Assembly: GCF_001667585.1 (NCBI RefSeq)
Contig: NZ_LZJZ01000015.1
Coordinates: forward strand, 1-64,000
Origin: Mycobacterium sp. E2733
GTDB taxonomy: Bacteria; Actinomycetota; Actinomycetes; Mycobacteriales; Mycobacteriaceae
Direction: 5' to 3'
Length of the DNA stretch: 64,000 nt
The number at the start of each line of letters is the position of its first letter. Positions within the stretch are counted from its first letter, which is position 1. Below, in pieces: positions 44,786 to 56,487 of the stretch. The translations under genes were made by a program, and so were the position numbers. Under the pieces are notes generated by a model. The model searched no databases. It was not told the origin of the DNA and saw only the letters and a program-made list of their open reading frames with translations.

Positions 44786-45793
44786 ATGACCGCCGACACT
44801 GTGCACGACGTGATCATCATTGGTTCAGGTCCCGCTGGATACACCGCGGCGTTGTATGCGGCGCGGGCGCAGTTGGCGCCGGTGGTGTTCGAAGGGACGT
44901 CGTTTGGTGGTGCGCTGATGACCACCACCGAGGTGGAGAATTTCCCGGGTTTTCGTGACGGCATCACCGGTCCTGAGTTGATGGACCAGATGCGCGAGCA
45001 GGCGCTGCGGTTCGGGGCCGATCTGCGGATGGAAGACGTCGAGTCGGTGTCGCTGGAGGGGCCGGTCAAGTCGGTGACGACCGCCGAGGGAGAAACCGTC
45101 CGCGCCCGGGCGGTCATCTTGGCCATGGGCGCGGCGGCGCGGTACCTGGGGGTGCCCGGTGAGCAGGAGTTGCTAGGCCGTGGCGTGAGTTCGTGCGCGA
45201 CCTGTGACGGGTTCTTCTTCAGGGACCAAGACATCGCGGTCATCGGTGGCGGTGACTCGGCGATGGAGGAAGCCACCTTTTTGACCCGGTTCGCGCGCAG
45301 CGTCACCCTGGTGCACCGCCGCGACGAGTTCCGCGCCTCGCGCATCATGCTCGAACGCGCCCGGGCCAACGACAAAATCACCTTTGCGACCAACAAGGCC
45401 GTGCTAGGCGTCGAAGGCGACCAGACGGTGACGGGTTTGCGAATAGGCGACTCCCTCACCGGGGAGGAATCCACGCTGCCCGTGACGGGAGTCTTCGTGG
45501 CGATCGGTCACGACCCGCGCTCGGAGTTGGTGCGCGATGTTCTCGACACCGACCCCGACGGCTACGTGCTAGTCCAAGGCCGCACCACGGCCACCTCGAT
45601 CGAGGGCGTGTTCGCCGCAGGGGACCTGGTGGATCGTACGTACCGCCAGGCGATCACCGCCGCCGGCAGCGGCTGCTCAGCGGCCATCGACGCCGAACGG
45701 TGGCTGGCCGAACATGTCGAATCGAGCTCGGCCGCTCAAAGCGACGCAACTGAATTTCCTGGCAGTACCGAGATGATTGGAGCACCTCAATGA
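44786..45793 (+). CDS. trxB: Thioredoxin reductase
   Basis: 335 residues. NADPH-dependent flavoprotein that reduces thioredoxin in the cytosol. The FAD motif is [20 protein letters not shown] at residue 10, the redox pair is Cys-Ala-Thr-Cys in [13 protein letters not shown] near 135, the NADPH motif is [12 protein letters not shown] near 160, and the FAD end motif is [20 protein letters not shown] near 275. Length fits low-molecular-weight TrxR. The stop overlaps the thioredoxin start (ATGA), so both are co-translated from the ECF-like promoter upstream. It corresponds to Rv3913 (trxB2). Confidence 0.96.
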   Translation: MTADTVHDVIIIGSGPAGYTAALYAARAQLAPVVFEGTSFGGALMTTTEVENFPGFRDGITGPELMDQMREQALRFGADLRMEDVESVSLEGPVKSVTTAEGETVRARAVILAMGAAARYLGVPGEQELLGRGVSSCATCDGFFFRDQDIAVIGGGDSAMEEATFLTRFARSVTLVHRRDEFRASRIMLERARANDKITFATNKAVLGVEGDQTVTGLRIGDSLTGEESTLPVTGVFVAIGHDPRSELVRDVLDTDPDGYVLVQGRTTATSIEGVFAAGDLVDRTYRQAITAAGSGCSAAIDAERWLAEHVESSSAAQSDATEFPGSTEMIGAPQ

Positions 45794-46143
45794 CCGACTC
45801 CGAAAAAGCCGGGGCCACAATCGAAGTCTCTGACGCGTCGTTCTCCACGGAGGTATTGTCCAGCAATAAGCCTGTGCTGGTTGACTTTTGGGCGACCTGG
45901 TGCGGGCCGTGCAAGATGGTCGCGCCGGTTCTCGAGGAAATTGCGAGCGAGCGCGCCGAGCAGCTCACCGTCGCGAAGCTCGATGTGGATGCCAATCCGG
46001 AGACCGCGCGCGACTTCCAAGTCGTCTCCATCCCCACCATGATTCTGTTCAAAGACGGCCAGCCGGTGAAGCGGATCGTCGGCGCCAAGGGTAAGGCGGC
46101 CTTGCTGCGGGAGCTCTCGGACGCGGTTCCCAACCTGAGCTGA
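45790..46143 (+). CDS. trxA: Thioredoxin
   Basis: 117 residues. The canonical active site [17 protein letters not shown] near residue 38 and the cis-Pro loop [13 protein letters not shown] near 78 are present. The Rv3914 counterpart is called trxC in M. tuberculosis. It is a general cytosolic disulfide reductant recycled by TrxB, whose gene it overlaps. The first ~10 residues are an extension relative to the minimal fold. Confidence 0.96.
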   Translation: MTDSEKAGATIEVSDASFSTEVLSSNKPVLVDFWATWCGPCKMVAPVLEEIASERAEQLTVAKLDVDANPETARDFQVVSIPTMILFKDGQPVKRIVGAKGKAALLRELSDAVPNLS

Positions 46144-46169
46144 TCGTGATCTAAGTTCGCCGCACCACG

Positions 46170-46193
46170 CCCCGGCGTTCAGCCTGGGGTTTT
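46170..46193 (+). terminator. Possible intrinsic terminator after trxA
   Basis: CCCCGGC (46170-46176), a GTTCA loop and GCC-T-GGGG (46182-46189) form a stem with one bulge, followed by TTTT. It lies 26 bases after the trxA stop. Confidence 0.5.
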
Positions 46194-46278
46194 CCCGAAT
46201 ATGCGAAGCATCTGCGACAATTGCTGTTAGCTGTTGCTCAGATGCGAGCCTGTCAGTGTGTCCCGGAGGGCCTTTGGT

Positions 46279-47499
46279 ATGTCGAGTCCGCGCCGTGAAT
46301 ACGGCGATGCGCTGCGCTGCGGTGACCGTAGTGCAGCTGTGACCGAAATCCGGGCTACATTGTCAGCGCTAGGGCTGCTGGACGGCGCCGAGGACGATCT
46401 CACCACCGGTCGACACGTACCCCTCGAGCTCTTCGATGTCGAACTCGACCAGGCGGTGCGCGCTTTCCAGCAGCAACGCGGACTGCTGGTGGACGGCATC
46501 GTAGGCGAGGCCACCTACCGGGCGCTGAAGGAGGCGTCGTACCGGCTCGGCGCGCGCACGCTGTATCACCAATTCGGTGCCCCGCTCTACGGTGACGACG
46601 TCGCCACATTGCAGGCCCGGCTCCAGGACCTGGGTTTCTACACCGGCCTGGTCGACGGCCACTTCGGGTTGCAGACGCACAACGCGTTGATGTCCTACCA
46701 ACGTGAGTACGGGCTCGCCGCCGACGGTATCTGCGGTCCAGAGACATTGCGCTCCTTGTACTTTCTGAGCTCTCGAGTCACCGGTGGCTCGCCGCACGCG
46801 ATCCGCGAGGAGGAGCTGGTCCGCCGATCAGGACCCAAGCTGTCGGGCAAGCGGATCATCATCGATCCGGGTCGCGGCGGCACGGATCACGGCGAGCTCA
46901 TGCAGGGTCCGTCCGGACCGGTCAGCGAAGCGGATGTGCTGTGGGACTTGGCAAGCCGCCTGGAGGGACGGATGACGGCCATCGGCATGGAAACCTTCCT
47001 GTCGCGGCCGGTCAATCGCAGTCCGTCCGACGCAGAACGCGCCGCCACGGCCAACAACGTCGGGGCGGACCTGATGATCAGCTTGCGCTGCGAGAACCAG
47101 CCCAGCCCCGCCGCCAACGGCGTCGCTTCCTTTCATTTCGGAAATTCGCACGGCTCGGTGTCCACGATCGGGCGCAATCTGGCGGACTTCATTCAACGAG
47201 AAGTGGTGGCCCGCACGGGGTTACGGGATTGCCGGACGCATGGCCGGACGTGGGATCTGTTGCGCCTGACTCGGATGCCGACGGTGCAGGTGGACGTCGG
47301 CTATATCACCAATCCGCATGATCGCGCGATGCTGATCTCGACGCAGACCCGCGACGCCATCGCCGAAGGTATCCTCGCCGCGGTCAAGCGGCTCTACCTC
47401 CTCGGCAAGAACGACCGGCCCACCGGCACTTTCACCTTCGCCGAGCTGCTGGCCCATGAATTGTCCGTCGAACGCGCCAGCCGGCTCGGCGGCTCTTAG
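46279..47499 (+). CDS. cwlM: Amidase-like regulator of MurA, CwlM
   Basis: 406 residues from the ATG at 46279, preceded by GGAGG; Rv3915 has the same size. Two peptidoglycan-binding-1 type repeats (about residues 20-85 with GLLVDGIVGEATYRAL, and 100-165 with GLVDGHFGLQTHNALMSYQ) precede an Amidase_3 domain (~190-390). The usual zinc histidine in the DPGHGG motif is replaced in IIIDPGRGGTDHGE, which fits reports that CwlM is not an active amidase but, once phosphorylated, activates MurA at the start of peptidoglycan synthesis. There is no signal peptide. It ends four bases into the convergent 47496 gene. Confidence 0.93.
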   Translation: MSSPRREYGDALRCGDRSAAVTEIRATLSALGLLDGAEDDLTTGRHVPLELFDVELDQAVRAFQQQRGLLVDGIVGEATYRALKEASYRLGARTLYHQFGAPLYGDDVATLQARLQDLGFYTGLVDGHFGLQTHNALMSYQREYGLAADGICGPETLRSLYFLSSRVTGGSPHAIREEELVRRSGPKLSGKRIIIDPGRGGTDHGELMQGPSGPVSEADVLWDLASRLEGRMTAIGMETFLSRPVNRSPSDAERAATANNVGADLMISLRCENQPSPAANGVASFHFGNSHGSVSTIGRNLADFIQREVVARTGLRDCRTHGRTWDLLRLTRMPTVQVDVGYITNPHDRAMLISTQTRDAIAEGILAAVKRLYLLGKNDRPTGTFTFAELLAHELSVERASRLGGS

Positions 47500-48248
47500 C
47501 CGATTTCGGCTCCCCGCAACGTATTTCCTGACGCGGAACCGGCTCCGACCGGCTCTTGCAACTGTGCGTTTTCCAGCAGGCGCTCCAAGGCAGCCTCGAC
47601 TTCGGCCTTCCACCCGAGGCCTTTGTCCAGCTCGAGACGCAGCCGCGGAAAGTACGGGTGGGGCGCCACCACAACGAAACCCGCGTCCTGCAGGAACTCC
47701 GCGTCGATGACGCAGTGGTCCACCGAGCAGTCGCCGACGGCCTCCAACACCGGCAGCACATCCGGGGCCGCCGCGAGCGGGTCCTGCAACTCCGACGCGG
47801 CCGGCGTGCGGCCGAAGGCTTCCAGCGCCCGGACTCCACGCCGGACCAGCTCGTCGATCACCCGGGCCAGCAGCCCGTGCAGCAGATCGTCGGCGGCCTG
47901 CCCCGGCTCGATGCCCATCGAAGTCAGCAGGACCGCGTCCGCGGAGACCGGCGCGGTCGGAAACCGCTGCGCCCGCGGCACCGCCCGCGGCGGCGCGTAG
48001 AACACATAGCCCAGACACGGGGGTTCACTCTGGCTTCTGTCGTCGACGGCCGCGGTCGCCACCTGACCGCACGACCCCCACTCCAGCATGACCATCGAGA
48101 GCCAGGCTTCCTTCTCGAATTCCGGATCGGCGAGGTGGTCCTGATTACCGAGCGTCGCCGGGTCGACCTCCCAATACACGCAGCGGCGCGCGTGCTTGGG
48201 AAGCTGTTCGAAGGCCTCTAGGCGCAGGGGGGTGATTCGAACGGACAC
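47496..48248 (-). CDS. Conserved mycobacterial protein, GNAT-like fold (Rv3916c-type)
   Basis: 250 residues from the GTG at 48248, which has CCAGGAGG upstream; the frame continues open to 48356 but without a site. Composition and the VRITPLRLEAFEQLPKHARRCVYWEVDP opening, followed by a strand rich in WLSMVMLEWGSCGQV and a HGLLARVIDELVRRGVRALEAFG helix, suggest an acetyltransferase-like fold, as annotated for some homologues. No certain acetyl-CoA loop was seen. It is tail to tail with cwlM by a four-base overlap and lies between cwlM and parB as in M. tuberculosis. Confidence 0.7.
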   Translation of the reverse strand: MSVRITPLRLEAFEQLPKHARRCVYWEVDPATLGNQDHLADPEFEKEAWLSMVMLEWGSCGQVATAAVDDRSQSEPPCLGYVFYAPPRAVPRAQRFPTAPVSADAVLLTSMGIEPGQAADDLLHGLLARVIDELVRRGVRALEAFGRTPAASELQDPLAAAPDVLPVLEAVGDCSVDHCVIDAEFLQDAGFVVVAPHPYFPRLRLELDKGLGWKAEVEAALERLLENAQLQEPVGAGSASGNTLRGAEIG

Positions 48249-48514
48249 TAGCCTCCTGGCTCCTGTGCGGTACTGCAGCCAATGGCACCGGCAACCCCTC
48301 CAGGATAGGAGAGGAGGTCGCAATCCGGCCAGCTTTGTCGTCGAGCCACCGATCACGGCGCCGGAACGCTCAGCGCGTTACCGTCCGGGCCCAGTCGTTA
48401 CCGAAAATCCTTGAAAACCACGCGCTTTCGCAAATGCGACGGTGCCGTCGGCCCGGTGTTGCCGATCCGTAACCGCTCCGGTGTCACAGTGACGTAATTA
48501 CAGGGTATGGCGGC

Positions 48515-49498
48515 TCACGCGTTCGCGGTGGTCATCATGTCGACTATTCGCTGCAAATCGTCGACGGAGCCGAACTCGACGACGATCTTCCCCTTGCGTT
48601 TGCCCAGGCTGACCGACACCCGGGTATCGAAGGCGTTTGACAGCCGGTCGGCGACTTCCTGCAGGCCGGGCATCTGGATCGGCTTCCGCCGCTGGGGCAC
48701 CGGAGCGGTCGCGCCGCTCCGGTTCGCCAGCGTCACCGCCTCTTCGGTCGCCCGCACCGACAATCCCTCCGCGACGATCCGGCTGGCCAGCTCCTCCTGC
48801 GCCTCGGGCCCCGCCTCCAGCGACAGCAGGGCGCGGGCGTGGCCGGCCGACAGCACGCCCGCGGCCACCCGCCGCTGCACCGGGATCGGCAGCTTGAGCA
48901 ACCGGATCATGTTGCTGATCAACGGCCGCGAACGGCCGATGCGCGAGGCGAGTTCATCGTGAGTGACGCCGAATTCGTCGAGCAGCTGCTGGTATGCCGC
49001 CGCTTCTTCCAAGGGGTTGAGCTGTACCCGGTGGATGTTCTCCAGGAGGGCGTCACGGAGCAGGTTGTCGTCACCCGTCTCGCGGACGATGGTGGGGATG
49101 GTCGCGAGTCCCGCCTCTTGGGCGGCGCGCCAGCGCCGCTCCCCCATGACGATCTGATACCGCGGGCCGGTCTTGGCTCCCGGGACGGCCCGCACCACGA
49201 TCGGCTGCAGCAGACCGAACTCGCGGATGGAGTGCACCAGCTCGGAGAGCGCCTCGTCGTCGAACACCTGCCGCGGCTGGCGCGGGTTGGGCTCGATGTC
49301 GGCCGGCGCGATTTCGCGATACACCGCGCCCGCCGGGGCGAGGTCCGGACCCGGACCGCCGATCAGCACGTCGGCCGCCGCATCCCCCATCCGCGGGCCG
49401 AGGGTCGCGGGGCCCGAGTCGCCTTCCGCGGGACCGGTCGGGATCAGCGAAGCCAGGCCCCGGCCGAGGCCGCCCTTCTTGCGTAACGGCTGCGTCAT
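48515..49498 (-). CDS. parB: Chromosome partitioning protein ParB
   Basis: 327 residues from the ATG at 49498 with a GAAGGGAC site; nine more codons are open upstream. N-terminal [15 protein letters not shown], then the ParB/Srx CTPase fold: [18 protein letters not shown] and the C-motif region [20 protein letters not shown] with the catalytic GERRxR. The helix-turn-helix follows at [27 protein letters not shown], and a C-terminal dimerisation domain ends it. It binds parS sites, two of which lie nearby (50383 and 51208), and spreads as a CTP-dependent clamp. It follows parA by 23 bases. Confidence 0.96.
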   Translation of the reverse strand: MTQPLRKKGGLGRGLASLIPTGPAEGDSGPATLGPRMGDAAADVLIGGPGPDLAPAGAVYREIAPADIEPNPRQPRQVFDDEALSELVHSIREFGLLQPIVVRAVPGAKTGPRYQIVMGERRWRAAQEAGLATIPTIVRETGDDNLLRDALLENIHRVQLNPLEEAAAYQQLLDEFGVTHDELASRIGRSRPLISNMIRLLKLPIPVQRRVAAGVLSAGHARALLSLEAGPEAQEELASRIVAEGLSVRATEEAVTLANRSGATAPVPQRRKPIQMPGLQEVADRLSNAFDTRVSVSLGKRKGKIVVEFGSVDDLQRIVDMMTTANA

Positions 49499-49521
49499 GG
49501 TTGTCCCTTCACGGATGGTGG

Positions 49522-51281
<1,760 letters not shown>

Positions 51282-51830
51282 CTAGTCGTGCAGGACCACG
51301 ACCCGCCGCGCGGGCTCCACGCCTTCGCTTTCGCTGTGCACGCCGGGCACCGCCGCAACGGCATCGTGGACGATCTTGCGCTCGAACGGCGTCATGGGGG
51401 CGAGCTCTTCGCGTTCCCCGGATTCGAGTACTCGCCGCGCCACCTTGTCGCCCAGCGCGGCCAGTTCCTCACGACGTCGGCGGCGCCAACTGGCGATGTC
51501 GAGCATCAGCCGGCTGCGGACGCCCGTCTTCTGGTGCACCGCCAGTCGGGTGAGCTCCTGCAGCGCATCGAGCACCTCACCGCCGCGGCCCACCAACTTG
51601 TTCAAGTCGTCGCTACCGTCGATGCTCACGACCGCCCGGTTGCCCTCGACGTCCAGATCGATGTCGCCGTCGAAGTCCAACAGGTCCAACAACTCTTCCA
51701 AGTAGTCGCCGGCAATCTCGCCCTCGGCGACCAATCGCTCCTCCTGGTCGTCGAAGTCGTCCGGGCCTTCCTCGGCCGGCCGCTCGGCGTCGAGTTCGGT
51801 ATCGATTTCGGTGGTGTCTGCGTCGGTCAT
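51282..51830 (-). CDS. jag: Jag-like KH/R3H RNA-binding protein (KhpB)
   Basis: 182 residues from the ATG at 51830, which has GGGAG nine bases upstream; a start at 51851 is less likely. An acidic N-terminal ~55 residues precede the KH domain (DLNKLVGRGGEVLDALQELTRLAVHQKTG, where GRGG replaces the usual GxxG loop form) and a C-terminal R3H domain (ALGDKVARRVLESGEREELAPM, then PFERKIVHDAVA). It is an RNA-binding protein tied to envelope and division control in Gram-positives. It is encoded with yidC, as is usual. Confidence 0.92.
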   Translation of the reverse strand: MTDADTTEIDTELDAERPAEEGPDDFDDQEERLVAEGEIAGDYLEELLDLLDFDGDIDLDVEGNRAVVSIDGSDDLNKLVGRGGEVLDALQELTRLAVHQKTGVRSRLMLDIASWRRRRREELAALGDKVARRVLESGEREELAPMTPFERKIVHDAVAAVPGVHSESEGVEPARRVVVLHD

Positions 51831-51911
51831 GTCTTTCACTCCCTCATCCACGGGTCCCTGCCAATCGGGGTCACCCTCCTAGGGCAGCCCGGTACGGCGA
51901 TGTCTCCCTTG

Positions 51912-53015
51912 TCAGCGTTTGCGTTTCTTGGGTCGCGCGCCCGGCCGCGGGGTGCGGTTGGGCGCGCCACCGTTTTGTCCACTCGGCTTGTCCGCCTGAG
52001 GCTTCGCCGCCGGGGCTTCCCCGTCGGGCGCCTTGGAGTCCGCCTCCCCCTCGCCGGCCGTCGCCGAACCGTTGCCGGCTGGCTGCGCCGCCTTGGGATT
52101 CCGCTTCGGTTTGGCCCCCGGCGCCGGCGCGTTGGCCGCCCGGCGCTGCAGCGCTTCTTGCTTCTTGGCCTCGTCCTCTTTTTCGATCATGCCGAACACG
52201 TAGTGCTGCTGACCGAACGTCCAGATGTTGTTCGCGAACCAGTACAGGATGATCGCGAGAGGAAGGAACGGACCGCCGACGACCACGCCGAGCGGAAATA
52301 CGTACAGCGCAAGCTTGTTCATCATCGCCGTCTGCGGGTTGGCCGCGGCTTCGGCGCTCTGCCGCGCAACCGACGCCCGGCTGTTGAAGTAGGTCGCGAT
52401 GCCGGCCAGGATCATCACCGGCGCTCCCACCGCGATCACCGCCGGCCGGCTGAAGAAGGTGAACGCGTCCAACCCGGTCCGCTGCGTCATGAACGCGCCG
52501 ATCGGTGCCCCGAATAAGTTCGCATCCAGGAAGTGGCCGACGTCGGTGGGAGTGAAGACGTAGTTTCCCGTGAGGCGGTTCTGCGCCACCGACAGGTGCG
52601 GTTGACCGAAGCCCCCGGTGGTTCGGTTGAACGATCGCAACACGTGATACAGGCCGATGAACACCGGGATCTGCGCGAGCATCGGCAGGCATCCGAGGAT
52701 GGGGTTGAACCCGTGCTCGCGTTGCAGCTTCTGCATCTCGAGCGCCATCCGTTGGCGGTCTTTTCCGTATTTCTTCTGCAGCGCCTTGATTTGCGGTTGC
52801 AGTTCCTGCATCTGGCGGGTGGTGCGAATCTGGCGCACGAAGGGCTTGTAGAGCAGCGCGCGCAGGGTGAAAACCAGGAACATCACCGACAGCGCCCACG
52901 CAAAGAAGTTCGACGGTCCCAGCATCGCGGCGAACAGCTTGTACCAAGCCCACATGATCCACGACACCGGGTAGTAGACGAAGTCGAGGCTAAAGAAATC
53001 AAACAAGAGTTCCAC
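51912..53015 (-). CDS. yidC: Membrane protein insertase YidC
   Basis: 367 residues from the GTG at 53015, preceded by GAGGGGAGA; an upstream open extension of 14 codons is unlikely. YidC/Oxa1 core: first helix [20 protein letters not shown], second helix [20 protein letters not shown] with the groove arginine, the charged coiled-coil hairpin [19 protein letters not shown], and later helices [49 protein letters not shown] and [16 protein letters not shown] long basic, Pro/Ala-rich C-terminal tail ends in RPKKRKR. It inserts membrane proteins alone or with SecYEG. Its start overlaps yidD by 17 bases. Confidence 0.95.
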   Translation of the reverse strand: MELLFDFFSLDFVYYPVSWIMWAWYKLFAAMLGPSNFFAWALSVMFLVFTLRALLYKPFVRQIRTTRQMQELQPQIKALQKKYGKDRQRMALEMQKLQREHGFNPILGCLPMLAQIPVFIGLYHVLRSFNRTTGGFGQPHLSVAQNRLTGNYVFTPTDVGHFLDANLFGAPIGAFMTQRTGLDAFTFFSRPAVIAVGAPVMILAGIATYFNSRASVARQSAEAAANPQTAMMNKLALYVFPLGVVVGGPFLPLAIILYWFANNIWTFGQQHYVFGMIEKEDEAKKQEALQRRAANAPAPGAKPKRNPKAAQPAGNGSATAGEGEADSKAPDGEAPAAKPQADKPSGQNGGAPNRTPRPGARPKKRKR

Positions 53016-53340
53016 TCTCCCCTCGCGCCGCCGGGCGGGCCCAAGCGTCGCTGGCATCTTCGAAGTTCACGTGACATCCGGGGCGTTCCGGTATCGGATC
53101 CCATCCACCCCGATGCCATGGTCCGCACTTGGCGAGCCTGAACACAGCCAACCAACTCCCCCGCATCAAGCCGTACTCGGTCAGCGCGTCGACCGCATAC
53201 TGGCTGCACGTCGGCACGAAGCGACATGTCGCCGGCCGCAGGGGCGAAACCATGTGCCGGTACAGCTGGATCAGAAAAATCAAGCCCCGCGCGGCGACCG
53301 CGCCCAGCGTGTGGATGGCGGCCCGCTCCGGCCCGGTCAC
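52999..53340 (-). CDS. yidD: Membrane protein insertion efficiency factor YidD
   Basis: 113 residues from a GTG overlapping the rnpA stop (GTGA). The family core is complete: [37 protein letters not shown], then [17 protein letters not shown] with conserved Cys, Pro and Gly residues. YidD helps YidC-dependent insertion at the inner membrane. Its gene overlaps both neighbours. Confidence 0.95.
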   Translation of the reverse strand: MTGPERAAIHTLGAVAARGLIFLIQLYRHMVSPLRPATCRFVPTCSQYAVDALTEYGLMRGSWLAVFRLAKCGPWHRGGWDPIPERPGCHVNFEDASDAWARPAARGESGTLV

Positions 53341-53699
53341 CCCGGCCGTCCTGCCGACGCGAGCGCACGCCGCAAACCCCGGCGCAGCTCCTGTCCCAAC
53401 CGCTCCGACGATGCGGTTCGGCTGCCCGGCAGCGCCCGGATCACGAGCCGATCAGAAGACTGAAGGTCGGCCAAAACGGAACGCGCGACATGTCGCAGCC
53501 GCCGCGACACCCGATGGCGTTCCACGGCCGAGCCCACCGACTTGCCGACGATCAATCCGACCCGCGGGGCCACCGCCTCGTCGTGCTCGTTCACCCGCCG
53601 GAGATGCACCACGATGTCCGGCTGCGCCGCGCGGGTCCCATGCTTCACCGTCGCGTCAAACTCCGTTGATCGCCTCATGCGGTTGCGTGCGGAAAGCAC
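53337..53699 (-). CDS. rnpA: Ribonuclease P protein component
   Basis: 120 residues from a GTG. Basic protein with the RnpA signature [19 protein letters not shown] near residue 57 and the [15 protein letters not shown] opening. It is the protein subunit that, with the RNA component encoded elsewhere, removes 5' leaders from tRNA precursors. It lies 23 bases downstream of rpmH. Confidence 0.95.
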   Translation of the reverse strand: MLSARNRMRRSTEFDATVKHGTRAAQPDIVVHLRRVNEHDEAVAPRVGLIVGKSVGSAVERHRVSRRLRHVARSVLADLQSSDRLVIRALPGSRTASSERLGQELRRGLRRALASAGRPG

Positions 53700-53722
53700 C
53701 GCCGAAAAACCCGACGTTGCGA

Positions 53723-53866
53723 TCAGGCAGATAGGGCCCGGCGCCCCTTACGGCGCCGGCTCGACACAATCGAGCGTCCAGCGCGGGTGCGCATGCGCAA
53801 CCGGAAGCCATGCACGCGGGCTCGGCGCCGGTTATTCGGCTGGAAGGTCCGCTTGCCCTTGGCCAC
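53723..53866 (-). CDS. rpmH: Ribosomal protein bL34
   Basis: 47 residues from the GTG at 53866 with a GAGGAGAA site. [20 protein letters not shown], then [17 protein letters not shown]: a highly basic L34 of the 50S subunit. It is the first gene of the leftward rpmH-rnpA-yidD-yidC-jag-rsmG-parA-parB series. Confidence 0.97.
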   Translation of the reverse strand: MAKGKRTFQPNNRRRARVHGFRLRMRTRAGRSIVSSRRRKGRRALSA

Positions 53867-54416
53867 GACGTTCTCCTCGTTGTGTCTCGCATTTCCATCC
53901 GGCCGGCCAGACGTCTCGCTCAGGTTCGTCTGCGGGTCGGTCGGAGGTAATCTTGCTGCTGGCCGGCGCGGTCCCCAGGCGGACCTGGGTCGCAGCCGCA
54001 TCGCCGACTTTCGGGCGACTGTTTGAGGGTACTGACCACGCTTCGCCTGGTCAAACCTGGCCTGGCCCAACGCACACCACGGTGACGAGTCGAACGGGGC
54101 CCAAGGAACCCTAAACAACCCGATTGGAATGCAGCAGAACGGTTGGCAGCCGCACGGAAAACTGTTAGCTTCTGCCAGTGTCGTTTTAGACTGCAACGAC
54201 GCTCCACAACGAAGCGAGGATGGTGGGTCGACTAGCTGCCTAGACAGCCGTCAACGGTTTTCTTCCAGCACGGAGATCGCGAGCCGTCGCCGGTAGGTTC
54301 TGGCTCGCATACGCTCATCCTGTCCACACCTGTGTATAACTATGTGGACAGTTGCTTTGTCACCAAGCGTGGTTGTTGCTCGACCCGGGATGCTCGAGAA
54401 CCAGGGGGATGCGTCG
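53867..54416. other. Left origin-flanking region: divergent rpmH and dnaA promoters
   Basis: 550 bases with no gene. The right part holds an inverted pair of DnaA boxes around a -10-like element (see 54320-54351). The rest is the rpmH leader. No convincing open frame was seen on either strand. Confidence 0.8.
54320..54351 (+). promoter_or_regulatory. Inverted DnaA boxes over the likely dnaA promoter
   Basis: CTGTCCACA (54320-54328) and TGTGGACAG (54343-54351) are exact reverse complements and differ from the TTGTCCACA consensus by one base. Between them lies GTGTATAACT, whose TATAAC could be a -10 element. They are 66 bases before the dnaA start, a layout suited to DnaA autorepression. Confidence 0.7.
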
Positions 54417-55949
54417 TTGACCGATGACCCCGGTTCAGGTTTCACAACCGTGTGGAACGCGGTTGTTTCCGAGCTCAATGGCGAATCCAGCCCCGACGGG
54501 GTAGCCGCCAACCGCACCACGCTCATCGCTCCCCTCACACCGCAGCAACGCGCCTGGCTCAACCTGGTGCAGCCGTTGACCATCGTCGAGGGATTCGCCT
54601 TGTTGTCGGTGCCCAGCAGTTTCGTCCAGAACGAGATCGAACGTCACCTCCGCGCCCCGATCACCGACGCCCTCAGCCGCCGCCTTGGACAGCAGATTCA
54701 GCTCGGGGTGCGCATCGCACCGCCCGACGACGAGGGCAACGATGTTGTCATCGCCCAAGGCGATCCGCTTCCTCAAGCCGAAGCGGCCTTCGCGGAAGAC
54801 GACACGGTCGAAACCGACGACGCAGACGAGAACGGCGAAGGGGCCGACGCCGCACCCGAGAGTTGGCCGAACTACTTCACCGAGCGTCCGCATGCCGCCG
54901 ATCCGGCGGTCGCCGGCGGTACGAGCCTGAACCGCCGTTACACCTTCGACACGTTCGTCATCGGAGCCTCCAATCGCTTCGCGCACGCCGCGGCTCTAGC
55001 AATCGCCGAAGCACCGGCCCGCGCTTACAACCCACTCTTCATCTGGGGTGAATCCGGTCTCGGCAAGACGCACCTGTTGCACGCCGCCGGTAACTACGCG
55101 CAGCGATTGTTCCCCGGGATGCGGGTCAAGTACGTCTCCACCGAGGAATTCACCAACGACTTCATCAACTCGCTGCGCGACGATCGCAAGGTCGCCTTCA
55201 AGCGCAGCTACCGCGACGTCGACGTGCTGCTGGTCGATGACATTCAGTTCATCGAGGGCAAGGAAGGTATTCAGGAAGAGTTCTTCCATACCTTCAACAC
55301 GCTGCACAACGCGAACAAACAGATCGTCATCTCGTCGGACCGCCCGCCCAAACAGCTCGCCACCCTGGAAGACCGCCTGCGCACCCGGTTCGAGTGGGGC
55401 TTGATCACCGACGTCCAGCCCCCCGAACTCGAGACCCGCATCGCCATCTTGCGCAAGAAGGCACAGATGGAACGGCTTGCGGTGCCCGACGACGTCCTGG
55501 AGCTCATCGCCAGCAGCATCGAACGCAACATCCGCGAACTCGAGGGCGCCCTCATCCGCGTGACCGCGTTCGCCTCGCTGAACAAGACGCCGATCGACAA
55601 GGCCCTGGCCGAGATCGTGCTACGCGACCTCATCGCCGACGCCAGCACGATGCAGATCAGCGCGGCGACCATCATGGCCGCCACCGCCGAATACTTCGAC
55701 ACCACCGTGGAAGAACTACGCGGGCCCGGCAAGACGCGCGCATTGGCACAGTCCCGCCAGATCGCGATGTACCTCTGCCGCGAGTTGACCGACCTCTCGC
55801 TGCCCAAGATCGGCCAGGCATTCGGGCGTGACCACACCACGGTGATGTACGCGCAGCGCAAGATTTTGTCCGAGATGGCCGAACGGCGTGAGGTCTTCGA
55901 TCACGTCAAAGAGCTCACCACTCGCATCCGCCAACGCTCAAAGCGCTGA
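54417..55949 (+). CDS. dnaA: Chromosomal replication initiator DnaA
   Basis: 510 residues from the TTG at 54417 (AGGGGGA upstream), which yields the [16 protein letters not shown] start known for mycobacterial DnaA (507 residues in M. tuberculosis). A frame open to 54342 is ignored. Domain I is followed by a variable acidic linker (~105-165). The AAA+ domain III has Walker [18 protein letters not shown] near 215 and Walker [18 protein letters not shown] near 280, and domain IV has the DNA-binding [20 protein letters not shown] near 465. It binds the DnaA boxes on both sides of the gene. Confidence 0.98.
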   Translation: MTDDPGSGFTTVWNAVVSELNGESSPDGVAANRTTLIAPLTPQQRAWLNLVQPLTIVEGFALLSVPSSFVQNEIERHLRAPITDALSRRLGQQIQLGVRIAPPDDEGNDVVIAQGDPLPQAEAAFAEDDTVETDDADENGEGADAAPESWPNYFTERPHAADPAVAGGTSLNRRYTFDTFVIGASNRFAHAAALAIAEAPARAYNPLFIWGESGLGKTHLLHAAGNYAQRLFPGMRVKYVSTEEFTNDFINSLRDDRKVAFKRSYRDVDVLLVDDIQFIEGKEGIQEEFFHTFNTLHNANKQIVISSDRPPKQLATLEDRLRTRFEWGLITDVQPPELETRIAILRKKAQMERLAVPDDVLELIASSIERNIRELEGALIRVTAFASLNKTPIDKALAEIVLRDLIADASTMQISAATIMAATAEYFDTTVEELRGPGKTRALAQSRQIAMYLCRELTDLSLPKIGQAFGRDHTTVMYAQRKILSEMAERREVFDHVKELTTRIRQRSKR

Positions 55950-56487
55950 CGCCACGGTGCCCTGGCCCCATTTCCGCGCCACAAATTCCAAAAAACTTCT
56001 CGCACGTCTGTCACAGGCGCCACAGCCAAGGGTTGTGCGCAGGACTGTGCACAACACAATCAAACAGCCGTGTAGTAAGCGGCGCCGCGTGCACAGCCAT
56101 GCTTCCTCCCCAACAGCTCAACACGCGACACACAGTTGTCCACGCAGTGATCCACAGCCCGATCCCTCCCCTAGCTGCATCGAACCGCCGCTGTCCCCAG
56201 ATTGCACAGCCCTTATTACTAGTACTGAGATCTATTCGTCGTTTCTTCTTTGAAATACAGCGCTGGGGACGCACGGTCGGCCGGGCGTCGAGGATCCGCC
56301 GGTAACCGGGCTTGTCGGGCTTCGCGATTAGCTTTAAAGATGGCCCCGGACGATCTACGGTTGTTCTTCGACTGCCGTTGCGGTCGCCGGTGGCATGACA
56401 TGTCGGTGGCGTTCGCGGCGGAACCCCGTGCTAGCGGGGAGAGGCTGGCCACTGACTTTGAAAACGCTTGGTAGGTGAAGGGACGCT
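55950..56487. other. oriC: Replication origin oriC
   Basis: 538 bases between dnaA and dnaN, the known place of mycobacterial oriC. DnaA-box-like 9-mers include TTGTGCGCA (56033-56041), TGTGCACAA (56046-56054), TTGTCCACG (56136-56144) and TGATCCACA (56148-56156), with several weaker CCACAG and GTGCACAG matches. An AT-rich stretch (about 56208-56262, with TTATTACTAGTACTGAGA and TTTCTTCTTTGAAATA) is the likely unwinding element. No gene was found inside. Confidence 0.9.
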
